From Aggregatilineales bacterium (GTDB lineage: Bacteria; Chloroflexota; Anaerolineae; Aggregatilineales; Ch27): a stretch of 40,706 nt of DNA. The notes beneath the pieces are model-generated. The model saw nothing but the letters and a program-made list of their open reading frames with translations. It ran no database searches and was not told where the DNA came from. Positions 10,688-18,596 of the stretch are shown one piece after another (the first letter of the stretch is position 1; each line of letters begins with the position of its first letter). The translations under genes and the position numbers were made by a program. The stretch lies in contig JARKNX010000091.1 in assembly GCA_029976025.1 (NCBI GenBank), positions 1 to 40,706 on the forward strand, in the 5' to 3' direction.

Positions 10688-11509
10688 TTATGATCCGGCC
10701 GCCGGTGGCGCGGGCGGGGCATATGGCTGAAGGAAGGGAACCTGGACGACAATTCGGTACGCCTGATTGCCTTCCGTGATCTGCATACGGCCCTGCCGGG
10801 CGATATCCCAGAAGGTGTGGACCAGATCGCCGGTCGCCCAGACCGGATTCTCCAGCGTCATCGTGGAAAGGTTTACATCCGGGTAGCTGGCGCGGAAGAC
10901 ATCCCAGGGCAGGCTGGGCACATCGCTGCGCATCTCCGACGGGACGGCGCTCACCCACGCCCCGGGGGGCACATAAAGCACCGGGGCGGCGCTGAGTCGC
11001 TGACAGCGGCTCAGGATATTGGCGAAGGCATCCGGCGGCCAGTTAGACAGCGCATTGATGACATGCGTCTCCCCATAGAGGGTGACGGCAATCCGCTCGA
11101 TGATCGGGCCTTCGTCAGGCTCATCCGTCGCGGGGATAAAAATGCCCTCGTCCGACGACCAGCTATAGAACCCGGAGCCGATCACGTACTCCAGAAAGGC
11201 GCGGACCGTCTGCTCGTCCACCCGATCCTCAAGAGTCTGCTCCGGATCGGCGTAAGGGTCCACCCAGATCACGTGTCCGTCGCCAAACAGGACACAGAAT
11301 GGCAGGATATTCAGATCATTAGCCGGGTCACCGGTGCGCCCGGCAGTGTCGATGCGAACCAGCTCTGCGCCGGGAGTATGGTCCCAATCCAGGGCGCTCC
11401 CGATCGCGCCCGCGGCGTCGTCATCAGGCGGCGGCGCTTCCGTGCCGGAAGGCGTGCAGGCGCCGGCGAGGATCAGGAGGATCAGGACATACGCCAGGGA
11501 CATTCGCAT
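10688..11509 (-). CDS. Lipoprotein with one copy of the same module
   Basis: A 273-residue predicted lipoprotein (MRMSLAYVLILLILAGAC, lipobox cysteine C18) followed by an acidic/proline linker. Its core FCVLFGDGHVIWVDPYADPE ... VIGSGFYSW and RIAVTLYGETHVI matches both modules of the downstream 557-residue lipoprotein, so the genes arose by duplication. ATG 11509 follows GGGAG by 7-8 nt; an in-frame ATG two codons later (11503) is the other option. It is translated just ahead of the larger paralogue (5-nt gap). It is probably anchored on the outer face of the membrane. Function unknown; possibly a binding or structural protein. Confidence 0.8.
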   Translation of the reverse strand: MRMSLAYVLILLILAGACTPSGTEAPPPDDDAAGAIGSALDWDHTPGAELVRIDTAGRTGDPANDLNILPFCVLFGDGHVIWVDPYADPEQTLEDRVDEQTVRAFLEYVIGSGFYSWSSDEGIFIPATDEPDEGPIIERIAVTLYGETHVINALSNWPPDAFANILSRCQRLSAAPVLYVPPGAWVSAVPSEMRSDVPSLPWDVFRASYPDVNLSTMTLENPVWATGDLVHTFWDIARQGRMQITEGNQAYRIVVQVPFLQPYAPPAPPAAGS

Positions 11510-11564
11510 GGAAGTTTCTCCCTTTAGTTGTATCGCCAGTTGTATCGCCGGCGGCCCGGCCGCA

Positions 11565-11936
11565 TCACGAGGCGCGCAGGCAGCGCTGGACCAGCGTGCG
11601 CATCTGCCCGATATTGACCGGCTTGACCAGGAACAGATCGGCGCCCAGTTCTTCCGCCTGCTGCTGGAACTGGTGGTTAGCCGTGACGACAATCGCCGGC
11701 ACCGCGCTGAGTGAGGGGGTGTTACGCATGAACTGCAGCGCCTCCAGCCCGGTCCGGCCCGGCAGATTCATATCCAGCAGGGCCAGTTGAATATGCCCCT
11801 GGCTGAGAATCTGCTCCGCTTCATCGACCGATTGGGCCGTGAAGCAGATATGGCCGTCAATAGACAGAGCATCGCACATTAGCGTGCTCTGATCAGGGTC
11901 GTCTTCCAGAATCAAGATATTCGCTGGCGTGCTCAT
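11565..11936 (-). CDS. Single-domain response regulator (CheY-like receiver)
   Basis: A 123-residue stand-alone receiver domain that accepts a phosphoryl group from a histidine kinase. The acidic pocket is LEDD (residues 10-13), the phospho-acceptor is D55 in ALLDMNLPG, the switch threonine is T85 in IVVTANH and the conserved lysine is K105 in LVKPV. There is no output domain, so it must act by protein contact or as a phosphorelay intermediate. No kinase lies nearby. It is divergent in function from the adjacent lipoprotein genes but on the same strand, 55 nt upstream of the first lipoprotein start. A TATAAT (minus, 12059-12054) about 120 nt upstream may be its -10. Confidence 0.93.
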   Translation of the reverse strand: MSTPANILILEDDPDQSTLMCDALSIDGHICFTAQSVDEAEQILSQGHIQLALLDMNLPGRTGLEALQFMRNTPSLSAVPAIVVTANHQFQQQAEELGADLFLVKPVNIGQMRTLVQRCLRAS

Positions 11937-12196
11937 TCTGGCCTCAATTCTGCCGTGCCCGTCCGGCGCTTCAGTGTTACCGGCGCACGACTCACGGTAA
12001 GGTCGCGACAGGTCGGGTGGCGAGAGTCGCCGCTGGATCGCTCACTTGACCCTATTATAATAGCACTTTTGGGCCTCCCCGGTCACTGGGGATTCTGGCC
12101 CATCAGGGGCGCAAGAACACGAAGCGCAGAGGAAAGGCACCGGCCTTTACCCTGCGCTCTCTGTATTTTCGCAGTTCTGTTTCTCTCTTCCGGTGT

Positions 12197-12309
12197 GGGC
12201 GTTACTGAATGCCACACCGGGTCCGATGGGCGTTACTGAATGCCACACCGGGTCCGGTGGGCGCTACTGAATGCCACACCGGGTCCGGTGGGCGTTACTG
12301 AATGCCCAC
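12197..12309. repeat. 31-bp tandem repeat, about 3.6 copies, overlapping a gene's 3' end
   Basis: Units begin at 12197, 12228, 12259 and 12290, exactly 31 bp apart, with only single-base differences (unit core GGGCGTTACTGAATGCCACA). On the minus strand each unit contains the end of the SH3b lipoprotein gene, including the GGCATTCAGTAA that encodes its last codons and stop. The gene-proximal unit can fold as CCGGTGGGC / GCCCACCGG with a 10-nt loop. There are no spacers, so it is not a CRISPR array. It fills part of a gene-free stretch (11937-12294). Confidence 0.9.
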
Positions 12310-13380
12310 CGGGATCGAGTATTCGTGCACCGTGTCGTCCGGGAAGATCACCCGCAGCACATAAGTTGTCGAGGTGTTCGGGCAGCGCTCGGTGCCGCCG
12401 CCCACCGTCGGCGAATTGACACCCACAGTCGGCTGACCGTCGAAATAAATCGCCTTGATGCCGGAAGTCTCCCAGAAGAAGCGGACACAGGTCCCCGGGG
12501 CCAACTTGACCCCATCGGGCACGGTTGACCAGAAGCGGACATTGGGGCCGCTGGGGACTGCTGTCGGCGCTGCCGGCTGGTCCGGGGCCGGGATCGAAGT
12601 CGGCGGAGCTGGCGGCGGAGGGGGCGGCGGCACATTAATCACCGGCAGGCTACCGACATCGCCCGATGTGGTCAGCAAACCGCCAAAGAACCAGCCCTCG
12701 GTCATCCCGTAAGGCGCGCGGAACCACGTCCCATCGCCGTTGCGCCCGCTGAGCCGCAGCTCAGTGCCGGCCAGGACGCTGCCCAGGATGGGGTAATCCG
12801 TGCCGGGGCCGCCGCGCACATTCATGCCCTGGTTGGAGGTGGCGCGCGGGCCGGTCGGGGTTGCTGTGGCCTGCGGCGGAGCGTTAGTCGGGGTCACCGG
12901 CGGCGCTGTGGGTTGCGGCGGCTCGGTAGCGGTGGGCAGGTCGGTTGGCGTGGCGGTGGGCTGGGCCTGGACCACACTGACGCGGATTGTAGCCGGGACG
13001 CTGGCCGTGCCGTCCTGACGGAGGGCGACAGCCGTGATCGAGTGATCCCCGATGCCCTGCGCCCGCCATTCAAAGTTAGCGATGAAGGCGGCCTGTCCGC
13101 TGGCATCAGGCGCGGTGCTCGAGCCGGCCGGCTGGTCGTCAATCTCCAGCTCAATCCGGCTGACGCCAGGGCCGGAATCCGTGCCGACCACCTGCACGAT
13201 CACGTTGGTCCCTTCAGCAAACGACATGCCGTTCACCGGCACACGAATCTCAACTTCCGGCGCGTTGCCGGAGGATCGCACCTGCGGTCCGTCGCCGCTG
13301 CCGGTCAGGTTACAGGCCAGAGCAGACAGAGCCAGCAGGGCGATGACTATCATAATCATGCGAGTGGGCCGGCGGGGCAT
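12295..13380 (-). CDS. Lipoprotein with Ig-like, SH3b and C-terminal binding domains
   Basis: A 361-residue lipoprotein (MIMIVIALLALSALAC; lipobox cysteine C23). After the anchor comes an Ig/Big-like domain (PEVEIRVPVNGMSFAEGTNV ... DHSITAVALRQDG, about 40-140), a long Thr/Pro linker (PTATPTDLPTATEPPQPTAP), a bacterial SH3 domain (MNVRGGPGTDYPILGSVLAG ... EGWFFGGLL, about 185-245), a poly-proline linker and a C-terminal beta domain with two cysteines (GTCVRFFWETSGI, ERCPNTSTTYVLRV). These are surface or cell-wall binding parts with no catalytic residues. ATG 13380 has GGGAG 8 nt upstream. Its stop codon lies inside a 31-bp tandem repeat, so the C terminus may vary between strains. Confidence 0.88.
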   Translation of the reverse strand: MPRRPTRMIMIVIALLALSALACNLTGSGDGPQVRSSGNAPEVEIRVPVNGMSFAEGTNVIVQVVGTDSGPGVSRIELEIDDQPAGSSTAPDASGQAAFIANFEWRAQGIGDHSITAVALRQDGTASVPATIRVSVVQAQPTATPTDLPTATEPPQPTAPPVTPTNAPPQATATPTGPRATSNQGMNVRGGPGTDYPILGSVLAGTELRLSGRNGDGTWFRAPYGMTEGWFFGGLLTTSGDVGSLPVINVPPPPPPPAPPTSIPAPDQPAAPTAVPSGPNVRFWSTVPDGVKLAPGTCVRFFWETSGIKAIYFDGQPTVGVNSPTVGGGTERCPNTSTTYVLRVIFPDDTVHEYSIPVGIQ

Positions 13381-13466
13381 ACCGATTTCTCCCTTGAGTA
13401 ACCCATATTCAACTGTGCAAGACTAGCGCATTCCGGGTGATAACGCAACGGTGAATGCGCCGGCAA

Positions 13467-13587
13467 AGAGCGGGGGGTAACGGGCAGTGGAGAGTAACAG
13501 GGAAAAGCGTCAGGCCGCTTCGGATGACACTGGCGCCCCCTGTTTTCTCCTGTTACCCGCTCTCCACTACCTGCTGCCCGCTTTTTC
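13467..13587. repeat. Long imperfect inverted repeat in the intergenic region
   Basis: The gene-free stretch 13381-13696 carries two arms (about 13467-13502 and 13538-13587) that are imperfect reverse complements: one includes GGGTAACGGGCAGTGGAGAG, the other CCTGTTACCCGCTCTCCAC and CTGCTGCCCGC. The right arm is followed by TTTTTC. A similar GCAGTGGAGAA stretch occurs at about 1890-1905. It looks like a genome-wide intergenic palindrome. A TATAAT at 13620-13625 is the probable -10 of the tsaE operon. Confidence 0.6.
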
Positions 13588-13696
13588 TATTTCCCCCTGT
13601 GAGGTCGCCGCTGTGCGGGTATAATTGCCCCGGTGGCGACGCCCCATGTCCCGCGCAGATCGGCGCGCACCCGGCGTCGCCACAGGATAAGCGCCC

Positions 13697-14197
13697 GTGC
13701 CAATCCTGAAGCCCGGAACTCTGGAATTCATCAGCCTCAACGTCGAGCAGACGGCGCGCCTGGGGAGCCGCCTGGGAGAAATCCTGCGCCCCGGCGACAT
13801 CATCTGTCTCTCCGGCGGGTTAGGGGCTGGCAAGACCGCTTTCGCCCGCGGCGTGGGCAAGGGCTGGGGCGCTGTGCCGCCGGTCACCAGCCCCACCTTC
13901 ACCCTGGTCCACGAACACACGCGCCAGGCGGACAGCGGGCGGCTGTTCCACGTGGACAGCTACCGGGTGGCCGGCATCGAGGATGCGCTGAGCTTCGGCC
14001 TGGATGAGCTGTTGCTGGATCGCCACCCGGTGCTGCTGGAATGGCCGGAGCGAGTCGCGCCGCTGCTGCCGGAGGAACGGCTGGATATCCTGTTCCGGTT
14101 CGAGGATTCCGAGCGGCGCCATATTCAGTTTGAGGCGCGCGGCGAGCGATACAACGAGTTGCTGGAGACCTTCCGCCGCCGCGCATTCGGCGCCTGA
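13697..14197 (+). CDS. tsaE: tRNA t6A biosynthesis ATPase TsaE
   Basis: P-loop ATPase of the threonylcarbamoyl-adenosine (t6A37) tRNA modification complex, working with TsaB and TsaD. The 166-residue protein starts at GTG 13697. Walker A is SGGLGAGKT (39-47), and SPTFTLVHEH and HVDSYRVAG are characteristic of the family, as is the late segment LLEWPERV. Length is typical. It is first in a cluster with tsaB (31-nt gap) and rimI, a common bacterial arrangement; tsaD is not in the window. A TATAAT at 13620-13625 fits as its promoter. Confidence 0.95.
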   Translation: MPILKPGTLEFISLNVEQTARLGSRLGEILRPGDIICLSGGLGAGKTAFARGVGKGWGAVPPVTSPTFTLVHEHTRQADSGRLFHVDSYRVAGIEDALSFGLDELLLDRHPVLLEWPERVAPLLPEERLDILFRFEDSERRHIQFEARGERYNELLETFRRRAFGA

Positions 14198-14228
14198 AGC
14201 CGCGCAACACGCAGCGATTGAGAACACT

Positions 14229-14912
14229 ATGCTTCTGGCACTTGATACCGCCACCCGCCTGATCAGCATCGCCCTGCACGACGGCGGTCACGTCGTCGCC
14301 GAAGCCACCTGGGAGACGGCCAACCACCACACAGTCGAGCTGGCTCCGGCGGTCGAGGCCATGCTGAGCCGGGCCGGACTCCGCCCGGAATCGCTCACAG
14401 CGGTGGCGGTGGCGCTGGGTCCCGGCTCCTTCACCGGGCTGCGCATCGGGCTGGGGCTGGCCAAAGGGCTGGCGACCGCGCTCGACATCCCGCTTGTGGG
14501 CATCCCCACGCTGGAAGTGCTGGCGGCGGCGCAGCCAGAATTCCCCGGCGACCTGATCGCGGTCCTGAGCGCCGGGCGAGGCCGGCTGTGCGTCCAGCGC
14601 TTCCACTGGGAGACGAACGCCTGGGCAGCCGCCGGGGAAGCGTCCATCATGAGCTGGGACGCCCTGCTGGAAGGCATCCCCGAAGGCGCCCCCACCCTGC
14701 TCAGCGGCGAGATTGCGCCGGAAGCCGTACAGAAGATTGTTGAGGCCGGCGCCAGCGGCAAAACCATCACGCTGGCCCCGACGGCGAGCCGCCTGCGCCG
14801 GGCGGGCTACCTGGCCGATCTGGCCCAGGCGCGCCTGCGAGCCGGCGCTGCTGACGACCCGTACACGCTGGTGCCGATCTATCTGCACCAGCCAGGAGTG
14901 CCCCACCCTTGA
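14229..14912 (+). CDS. tsaB: tRNA t6A biosynthesis protein TsaB
   Basis: A 227-residue inactive ASKHA-fold partner that scaffolds TsaD and TsaE during t6A37 synthesis. It starts MLLALDTATRLISIALHDGG, and the strongest signature is GPGSFTGLRIGLGLAKGLA followed by GIPTLEVLA. The frame is open upstream to 14004 inside tsaE, but that part does not resemble the family; ATG 14229 does. Its TGA stop overlaps the TTG start of rimI (TTGA), which suggests translational coupling. Confidence 0.95.
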   Translation: MLLALDTATRLISIALHDGGHVVAEATWETANHHTVELAPAVEAMLSRAGLRPESLTAVAVALGPGSFTGLRIGLGLAKGLATALDIPLVGIPTLEVLAAAQPEFPGDLIAVLSAGRGRLCVQRFHWETNAWAAAGEASIMSWDALLEGIPEGAPTLLSGEIAPEAVQKIVEAGASGKTITLAPTASRLRRAGYLADLAQARLRAGAADDPYTLVPIYLHQPGVPHP

Positions 14913-15565
14913 GCCGCTCTCCCCAGTATGTCCTGCGCCCGATGCGCTATGAGGATATCGCCCAGGTAGTGGCGATTGACAGGCTGTCCTTCCCCATCCC
15001 CTGGACGGCCAGCGTTTACCGCTACGAGATCGGCCAGAATTCGCTCAGCTCCATGGCCGTCCTGTGCCTCTATGAGCCGGGCGAAGCCCGGAACGGGGAC
15101 GGCGCGTCCTGCGCCAGCCGGTTGCTGAACCGCCTGTTAGGGCGGCGCGATCCGGCCTGGCACCGCGCCGTTGTCGGCTATGGAGGCTTCTGGTTCAGCC
15201 GGCAGGAGGCGCACATCAGCACCATCGCCACCCATCCGTCCTTTCGCGGTCGCGGCCTGGGCGAGGCCCTGCTGGCCGGCATGATCCGGCGCGGCCTCAA
15301 TATGGGCGCTGGAGTCCTCTCCCTGGAGGTGCGCGTCAGCAATGAGCCGGCCATCGCCCTTTATCAGAAGTACGAGTTTCACTCCCACGGCCGCAAAGAG
15401 CGCTACTACCACGACAACGGCGAAGATGCCTACGATATGCGCGTCAGCCCGGTTGATGACGGTTACCGGGGACGGTCCGCCGCCCGCTGGGAGGCGCTCC
15501 AGAAGCGGGTCCGCGTTCTGGATGAGTTCAGCGCCTACGAACGCCCCCGCCGCTCCTTGTTCTAA
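14909..15565 (+). CDS. rimI: GNAT acetyltransferase, RimI-like (ribosomal protein S18 alanine)
   Basis: GCN5-related N-acetyltransferase of 218 residues, likely acetylating the N terminus of ribosomal protein S18. YVLRPMRYEDIAQVVAIDRL is the first strand and helix; RGRGLG (about 111-116) is the acetyl-CoA pyrophosphate loop; SLEVRVSNEPAIALYQKYEF is the RimI signature. The TTG start at 14909 is preferred over ATG 14942 because it keeps the first beta strand. An insertion of about 25 residues (GEARNGDGASCASRLLNRLL) and a C-terminal extension of about 35 make it longer than the usual 150 residues. The position after tsaB supports the RimI assignment. Confidence 0.88.
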   Translation: MSRSPQYVLRPMRYEDIAQVVAIDRLSFPIPWTASVYRYEIGQNSLSSMAVLCLYEPGEARNGDGASCASRLLNRLLGRRDPAWHRAVVGYGGFWFSRQEAHISTIATHPSFRGRGLGEALLAGMIRRGLNMGAGVLSLEVRVSNEPAIALYQKYEFHSHGRKERYYHDNGEDAYDMRVSPVDDGYRGRSAARWEALQKRVRVLDEFSAYERPRRSLF

Positions 15566-15680
15566 AGCCGCCCCTTCAGTCATAATAGAGAGCGCCAACC
15601 GGCGCATCGTTCGCCCTCCGGCAGGTAGGGCATCTCCGGCATCCCCCGCCCGGGAAATCTGAACTGCGAGGAAACGTGCC

Positions 15681-16325
15681 ATGTCTGATCTACAGGAGAA
15701 AGCAGCCCGGCTGTACGCCATCGCCAACGAGATCGCAACCTGTAAGAAATGTCCGCTGTGCAACAGCCGGACGCGCACCGTGCCGGGGGCCGGCCCGGCC
15801 AACGCCGAGATCATGTTCATCGGCGAAGCGCCCGGCTTCCACGAAGATCAGCAGGGCCTGCCTTTCGTCGGGCGCAGCGGCCAGTACCTCAACCAGCTAC
15901 TGGCTTCGGTCGGCCTCAGCCGCAAGGATGTCTTCATCGGCAACGTGGTCAAATGCCGCCCGCCCGATAATCGCGACCCGGAACAGGCGGAGCTGGACGC
16001 CTGCAAGGATTATCTGGACCGGCAGATCGCTGTGATCAACCCCCGCGTCATCATCACCCTGGGGCGCTTCAGCATGGCTCGCTACTTCCCCGGCGCCCGA
16101 ATCACGCAGGCGCACGGCCACCCGCGGCAGGTGGACGGCCGGCTGTGCTTCCCCATGTATCATCCGGCGGCGGTGCTGCGCAACCCGAACCTGGGGCCAG
16201 AAATGCAGGCCGATATGAAAAAGGTCATGCAAGCCATCCAGGAGATGAAGGCCGGAGGCCAGCCGCCGGAGCAGCAGGGGTCTGAAGAGCCGCCGGAGCC
16301 GCCGGTTCAACTTTCCCTGTTCTAG
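15681..16325 (+). CDS. Family 4 uracil-DNA glycosylase (Fe-S) with C-terminal clamp-binding peptide
   Basis: Removes uracil from DNA in base-excision repair. The 214-residue protein has the four cluster cysteines C21, C24, C92 and C108 with the typical family 4 spacing (2, 67 and 15 residues between). Motif A is GEAPGFHEDQQGLPFVG and motif B is HPAAVLRNP (161-169). After the catalytic domain comes a Pro/Glu/Gln-rich tail ending in QLSLF (210-214), an exact match to the bacterial beta-clamp-binding consensus QL(S/D)LF. ATG 15681 is preceded by GAGG. A CATAAT at 15580-15585 could be its -10. It is next to but not overlapping the aldo/keto reductase. Confidence 0.94.
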   Translation: MSDLQEKAARLYAIANEIATCKKCPLCNSRTRTVPGAGPANAEIMFIGEAPGFHEDQQGLPFVGRSGQYLNQLLASVGLSRKDVFIGNVVKCRPPDNRDPEQAELDACKDYLDRQIAVINPRVIITLGRFSMARYFPGARITQAHGHPRQVDGRLCFPMYHPAAVLRNPNLGPEMQADMKKVMQAIQEMKAGGQPPEQQGSEEPPEPPVQLSLF

Positions 16326-16347
16326 CCTGTACAGAAGAGAGGCCGCT

Positions 16348-17277
16348 ATGAAATACCGCATCCTGGGCCAGACCGGCCTGCGCGTTTCCGTCATCGGGGT
16401 GGGAGCCTGGCAGTTCGGCGGCGAATGGGGCCGGACCTATTCCCCGGCGGACGCCCGCGCCATCCTCCAGCGAGCCGGGGAACTGGGCATCAACCTGATC
16501 GACACTGCCGAGTGCTACGGCGACCATACCTCCGAAGCCCTGATCGGCGACTTTCTGGCCGGCGACCGACGCGAAAACTGGGTCATCGCCACCAAGTTTG
16601 GCCATCGCTTCACCGCCAATTTCACCCGCGAGGAGCGCTGGACGCCGGACGACGTGCGCGGCCAGTTGGAGGCTTCGCTGCGGGCGTTGCGCGTCGAGAC
16701 AATCGACCTGTATCAGTTTCATTCCGGCCCGGACGAAGCCTTCGATAACGATGCGCTATGGACGATGCTGGCCGACCAGGTGCAGGCGGGCAAGATTCGC
16801 CATCTGGGCATTTCAATCAGCAGCTACGCCGAACGACTTCACCAGGTGGAGCAGGCCGTCGCCGTCGGAGCGGGGGCGATTCAAGTCCACTACAACCGGC
16901 TGGAGCGCGAGCCGGAGGAGCATATCCTCCCCGCCTGCCAGCGGCACAATCTGGGCGTGCTGGCGCGCGTCCCGCTGGCCAGCGGCCTGCTGAGCGGCAA
17001 ATACGCGCCGGGGACAACCTTCACCAATGAGAGCGATGTCCGCTCCCAGCGCGACCGCGCCCGGCTGGAGGCTCATCTGCGCGAGGTGGAGGCGATCCGG
17101 GCGACAGAGGCGCCGCCGGGGGTGGACCTGGCGGCCTGGGCGCTGGCCTGGTGCCTGCAGCACCCGGCGGTGACGTGCGTCATCCCGGGCTGCAAGTCGC
17201 CGGAGCAGGTGGAAGCCAACGCCGCCGCCGCGGCGCTGGATATGGTCCGCGCCGACCATCCGGGGGCGGCAGCCTGA
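16348..17277 (+). CDS. Aldo/keto reductase
   Basis: A 309-residue NAD(P)H-dependent oxidoreductase with a TIM-barrel fold. The catalytic tetrad is complete: D52 and Y57 in LIDTAECYG, K83 in IATKFGH and H125 in LYQFHSG. GVGAWQFGGEWG near the N terminus and VIPGCKSPEQVEAN near the C terminus (cofactor binding) are typical. An AGAGAGG site precedes ATG 16348. Substrate cannot be told from sequence. It begins 22 nt after the uracil-DNA glycosylase and ends only 11 nt from the convergent PHP gene. Confidence 0.93.
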   Translation: MKYRILGQTGLRVSVIGVGAWQFGGEWGRTYSPADARAILQRAGELGINLIDTAECYGDHTSEALIGDFLAGDRRENWVIATKFGHRFTANFTREERWTPDDVRGQLEASLRALRVETIDLYQFHSGPDEAFDNDALWTMLADQVQAGKIRHLGISISSYAERLHQVEQAVAVGAGAIQVHYNRLEREPEEHILPACQRHNLGVLARVPLASGLLSGKYAPGTTFTNESDVRSQRDRARLEAHLREVEAIRATEAPPGVDLAAWALAWCLQHPAVTCVIPGCKSPEQVEANAAAAALDMVRADHPGAAA

Positions 17278-17288
17278 CCGGGCCGGCC

Positions 17289-18365
17289 TCACGCCAGGGT
17301 GACGTAGATCGGGTTGCTGAAGATCCAGCCGCGCCGCCGGCCCCGGTAGGGCTTCCAGGCTTCGACGCGGTACGCGCCCGGCCTGGCGGGCGTGTAGGTC
17401 AGCGTCCGGCCGTCCTGCTCGGCCACGGCCCGCCCGTTGTGAAGCAGGCGCAGCCGGGCCGCCGCGGGCGCGGTCGCCAGCAGCGCTTCACAGTCGGCCA
17501 GCGACACCTGATCGCCCATGATGGCCGCCGTCCGGTCGCCGTTCAGCGCCTCAAAACGGAAGCCGCGCGGGCTGCCGGGCAGGCTGTAGCCGACGAAGGC
17601 ATGTCCCCGCTCCAGCGCGCTGTACAACGCCGCCGCGTCGGCTTCCCAGCTTCCGCTCAGGGGATGCTCCACCAGCACATGCGTGTTCACGCAGCGGAAT
17701 AGAAACTGGTAGGGGTAGATAACGCGGCGCAGGGGACCCATCTGCATCGGCGCGGCGTGGGCGTCGGCGCTGCCAATGGCGACCACCCGCCGCCCCTCCT
17801 GCAGCAGCGCATCCCACAGGGCCAGGATGTCCGGGTCCGGACCGATCACGGCGGTGGCCGGGGCCAGCAGACGGAGGATGCCGGATATCATATGGGGGAG
17901 CATAGCCTTCACCGTGGACATGTAGTTCCACAACTCCAGCCCGGTGTACCCGGCCACGTCCCAGTCATCCCAGCTATAGGACCCTTCGCCGGCCCAGGGC
18001 ACGGCCCGATCGATCGGGTGGGCCAGGAAGGCCACGCCGCCCGCCTGGCGGACAGCGTCCAGCAGGGCCTGCGCCCGCTGTCCCTGCCCCGCGGCGGCCA
18101 TCTCCCGCCCCGCGCCAAAGACAAGCAAATGGTTGCGCTGCGGCTCGCGGGTCATATCGTGCACTTCTTCGCCTGTCAGGAGCAGCACCCGTTCCCTGTG
18201 GCGGTTCTGGTAGTAGCCCTCCACGCCGGAGACCCAGACGTTGTGATCGGTAATCACGACGAAGTCCAGTCCGGCGCGGATGGCCGCCGCCGCGACCAGG
18301 CCGTGCGAGCCAGCGCCGTCGGAAGTGGTGGTATGGGCGTGCAGATTGCCGACGTATTCGAACAC
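17289..18365 (-). CDS. PHP-domain metal-dependent phosphoesterase
   Basis: A 358-residue PHP-fold hydrolase. Metal-binding motifs are HAHTTTSDG near the N terminus, VVITDHNVW, LTGEEVHDM and FLAHPIDRAVPW, with SADAHAAP late in the domain. The last ~100 residues form a beta-rich C-terminal domain (ARLRLLHNGRAVAEQDG, RPGAYRVEAWKPYRG) as in CehA/McbA-like PHP proteins. GTG at 18365 is preferred because AGGAG lies 7 nt upstream; a TTG six codons earlier (18383) would place that site inside the gene. No signal peptide. The substrate may be a phosphate ester or nucleotide; unresolved. Confidence 0.88.
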   Translation of the reverse strand: MFEYVGNLHAHTTTSDGAGSHGLVAAAAIRAGLDFVVITDHNVWVSGVEGYYQNRHRERVLLLTGEEVHDMTREPQRNHLLVFGAGREMAAAGQGQRAQALLDAVRQAGGVAFLAHPIDRAVPWAGEGSYSWDDWDVAGYTGLELWNYMSTVKAMLPHMISGILRLLAPATAVIGPDPDILALWDALLQEGRRVVAIGSADAHAAPMQMGPLRRVIYPYQFLFRCVNTHVLVEHPLSGSWEADAAALYSALERGHAFVGYSLPGSPRGFRFEALNGDRTAAIMGDQVSLADCEALLATAPAAARLRLLHNGRAVAEQDGRTLTYTPARPGAYRVEAWKPYRGRRRGWIFSNPIYVTLA

Positions 18366-18529
18366 GGATACGCTCCTCAGCAAATCACAGGATAGACCGG
18401 CCTCCCCGCCACAATGATACCCCGCCGGGGGGAAGCGGGCAGCAGAGAAAAGCAGCGAGCCGCCGGGCAGATCGCCGCTATGCGCGATTATCCTGAGAAA
18501 ATGCGGTTGCTTAACAAATGGCCGATTCC

Positions 18530-18546
18530 GTGTTACCCTGTAACAC
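18530..18546. promoter_or_regulatory. Palindromic operator-like site upstream of folE
   Basis: GTGTTAC-CCT-GTAACAC is a perfect 7-bp inverted repeat with a 3-bp centre, about 50 nt before the folE ATG. A TTGACC (18548-18553) follows directly. The symmetry suggests a dimeric repressor or activator site controlling folE; the regulator is not in the window. Confidence 0.5.
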
Positions 18547-18596
18547 TTTGACCGCGTATTAACCCGTTCGATTTATTTATAGGAGAGAGTGCGGCG

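Noticed and set aside
9258-10730. 490-codon plus-strand frame
   Set aside because: Shadow of the lipoprotein genes.
12197-12309. CRISPR array
   Set aside because: Direct tandem units without spacers.
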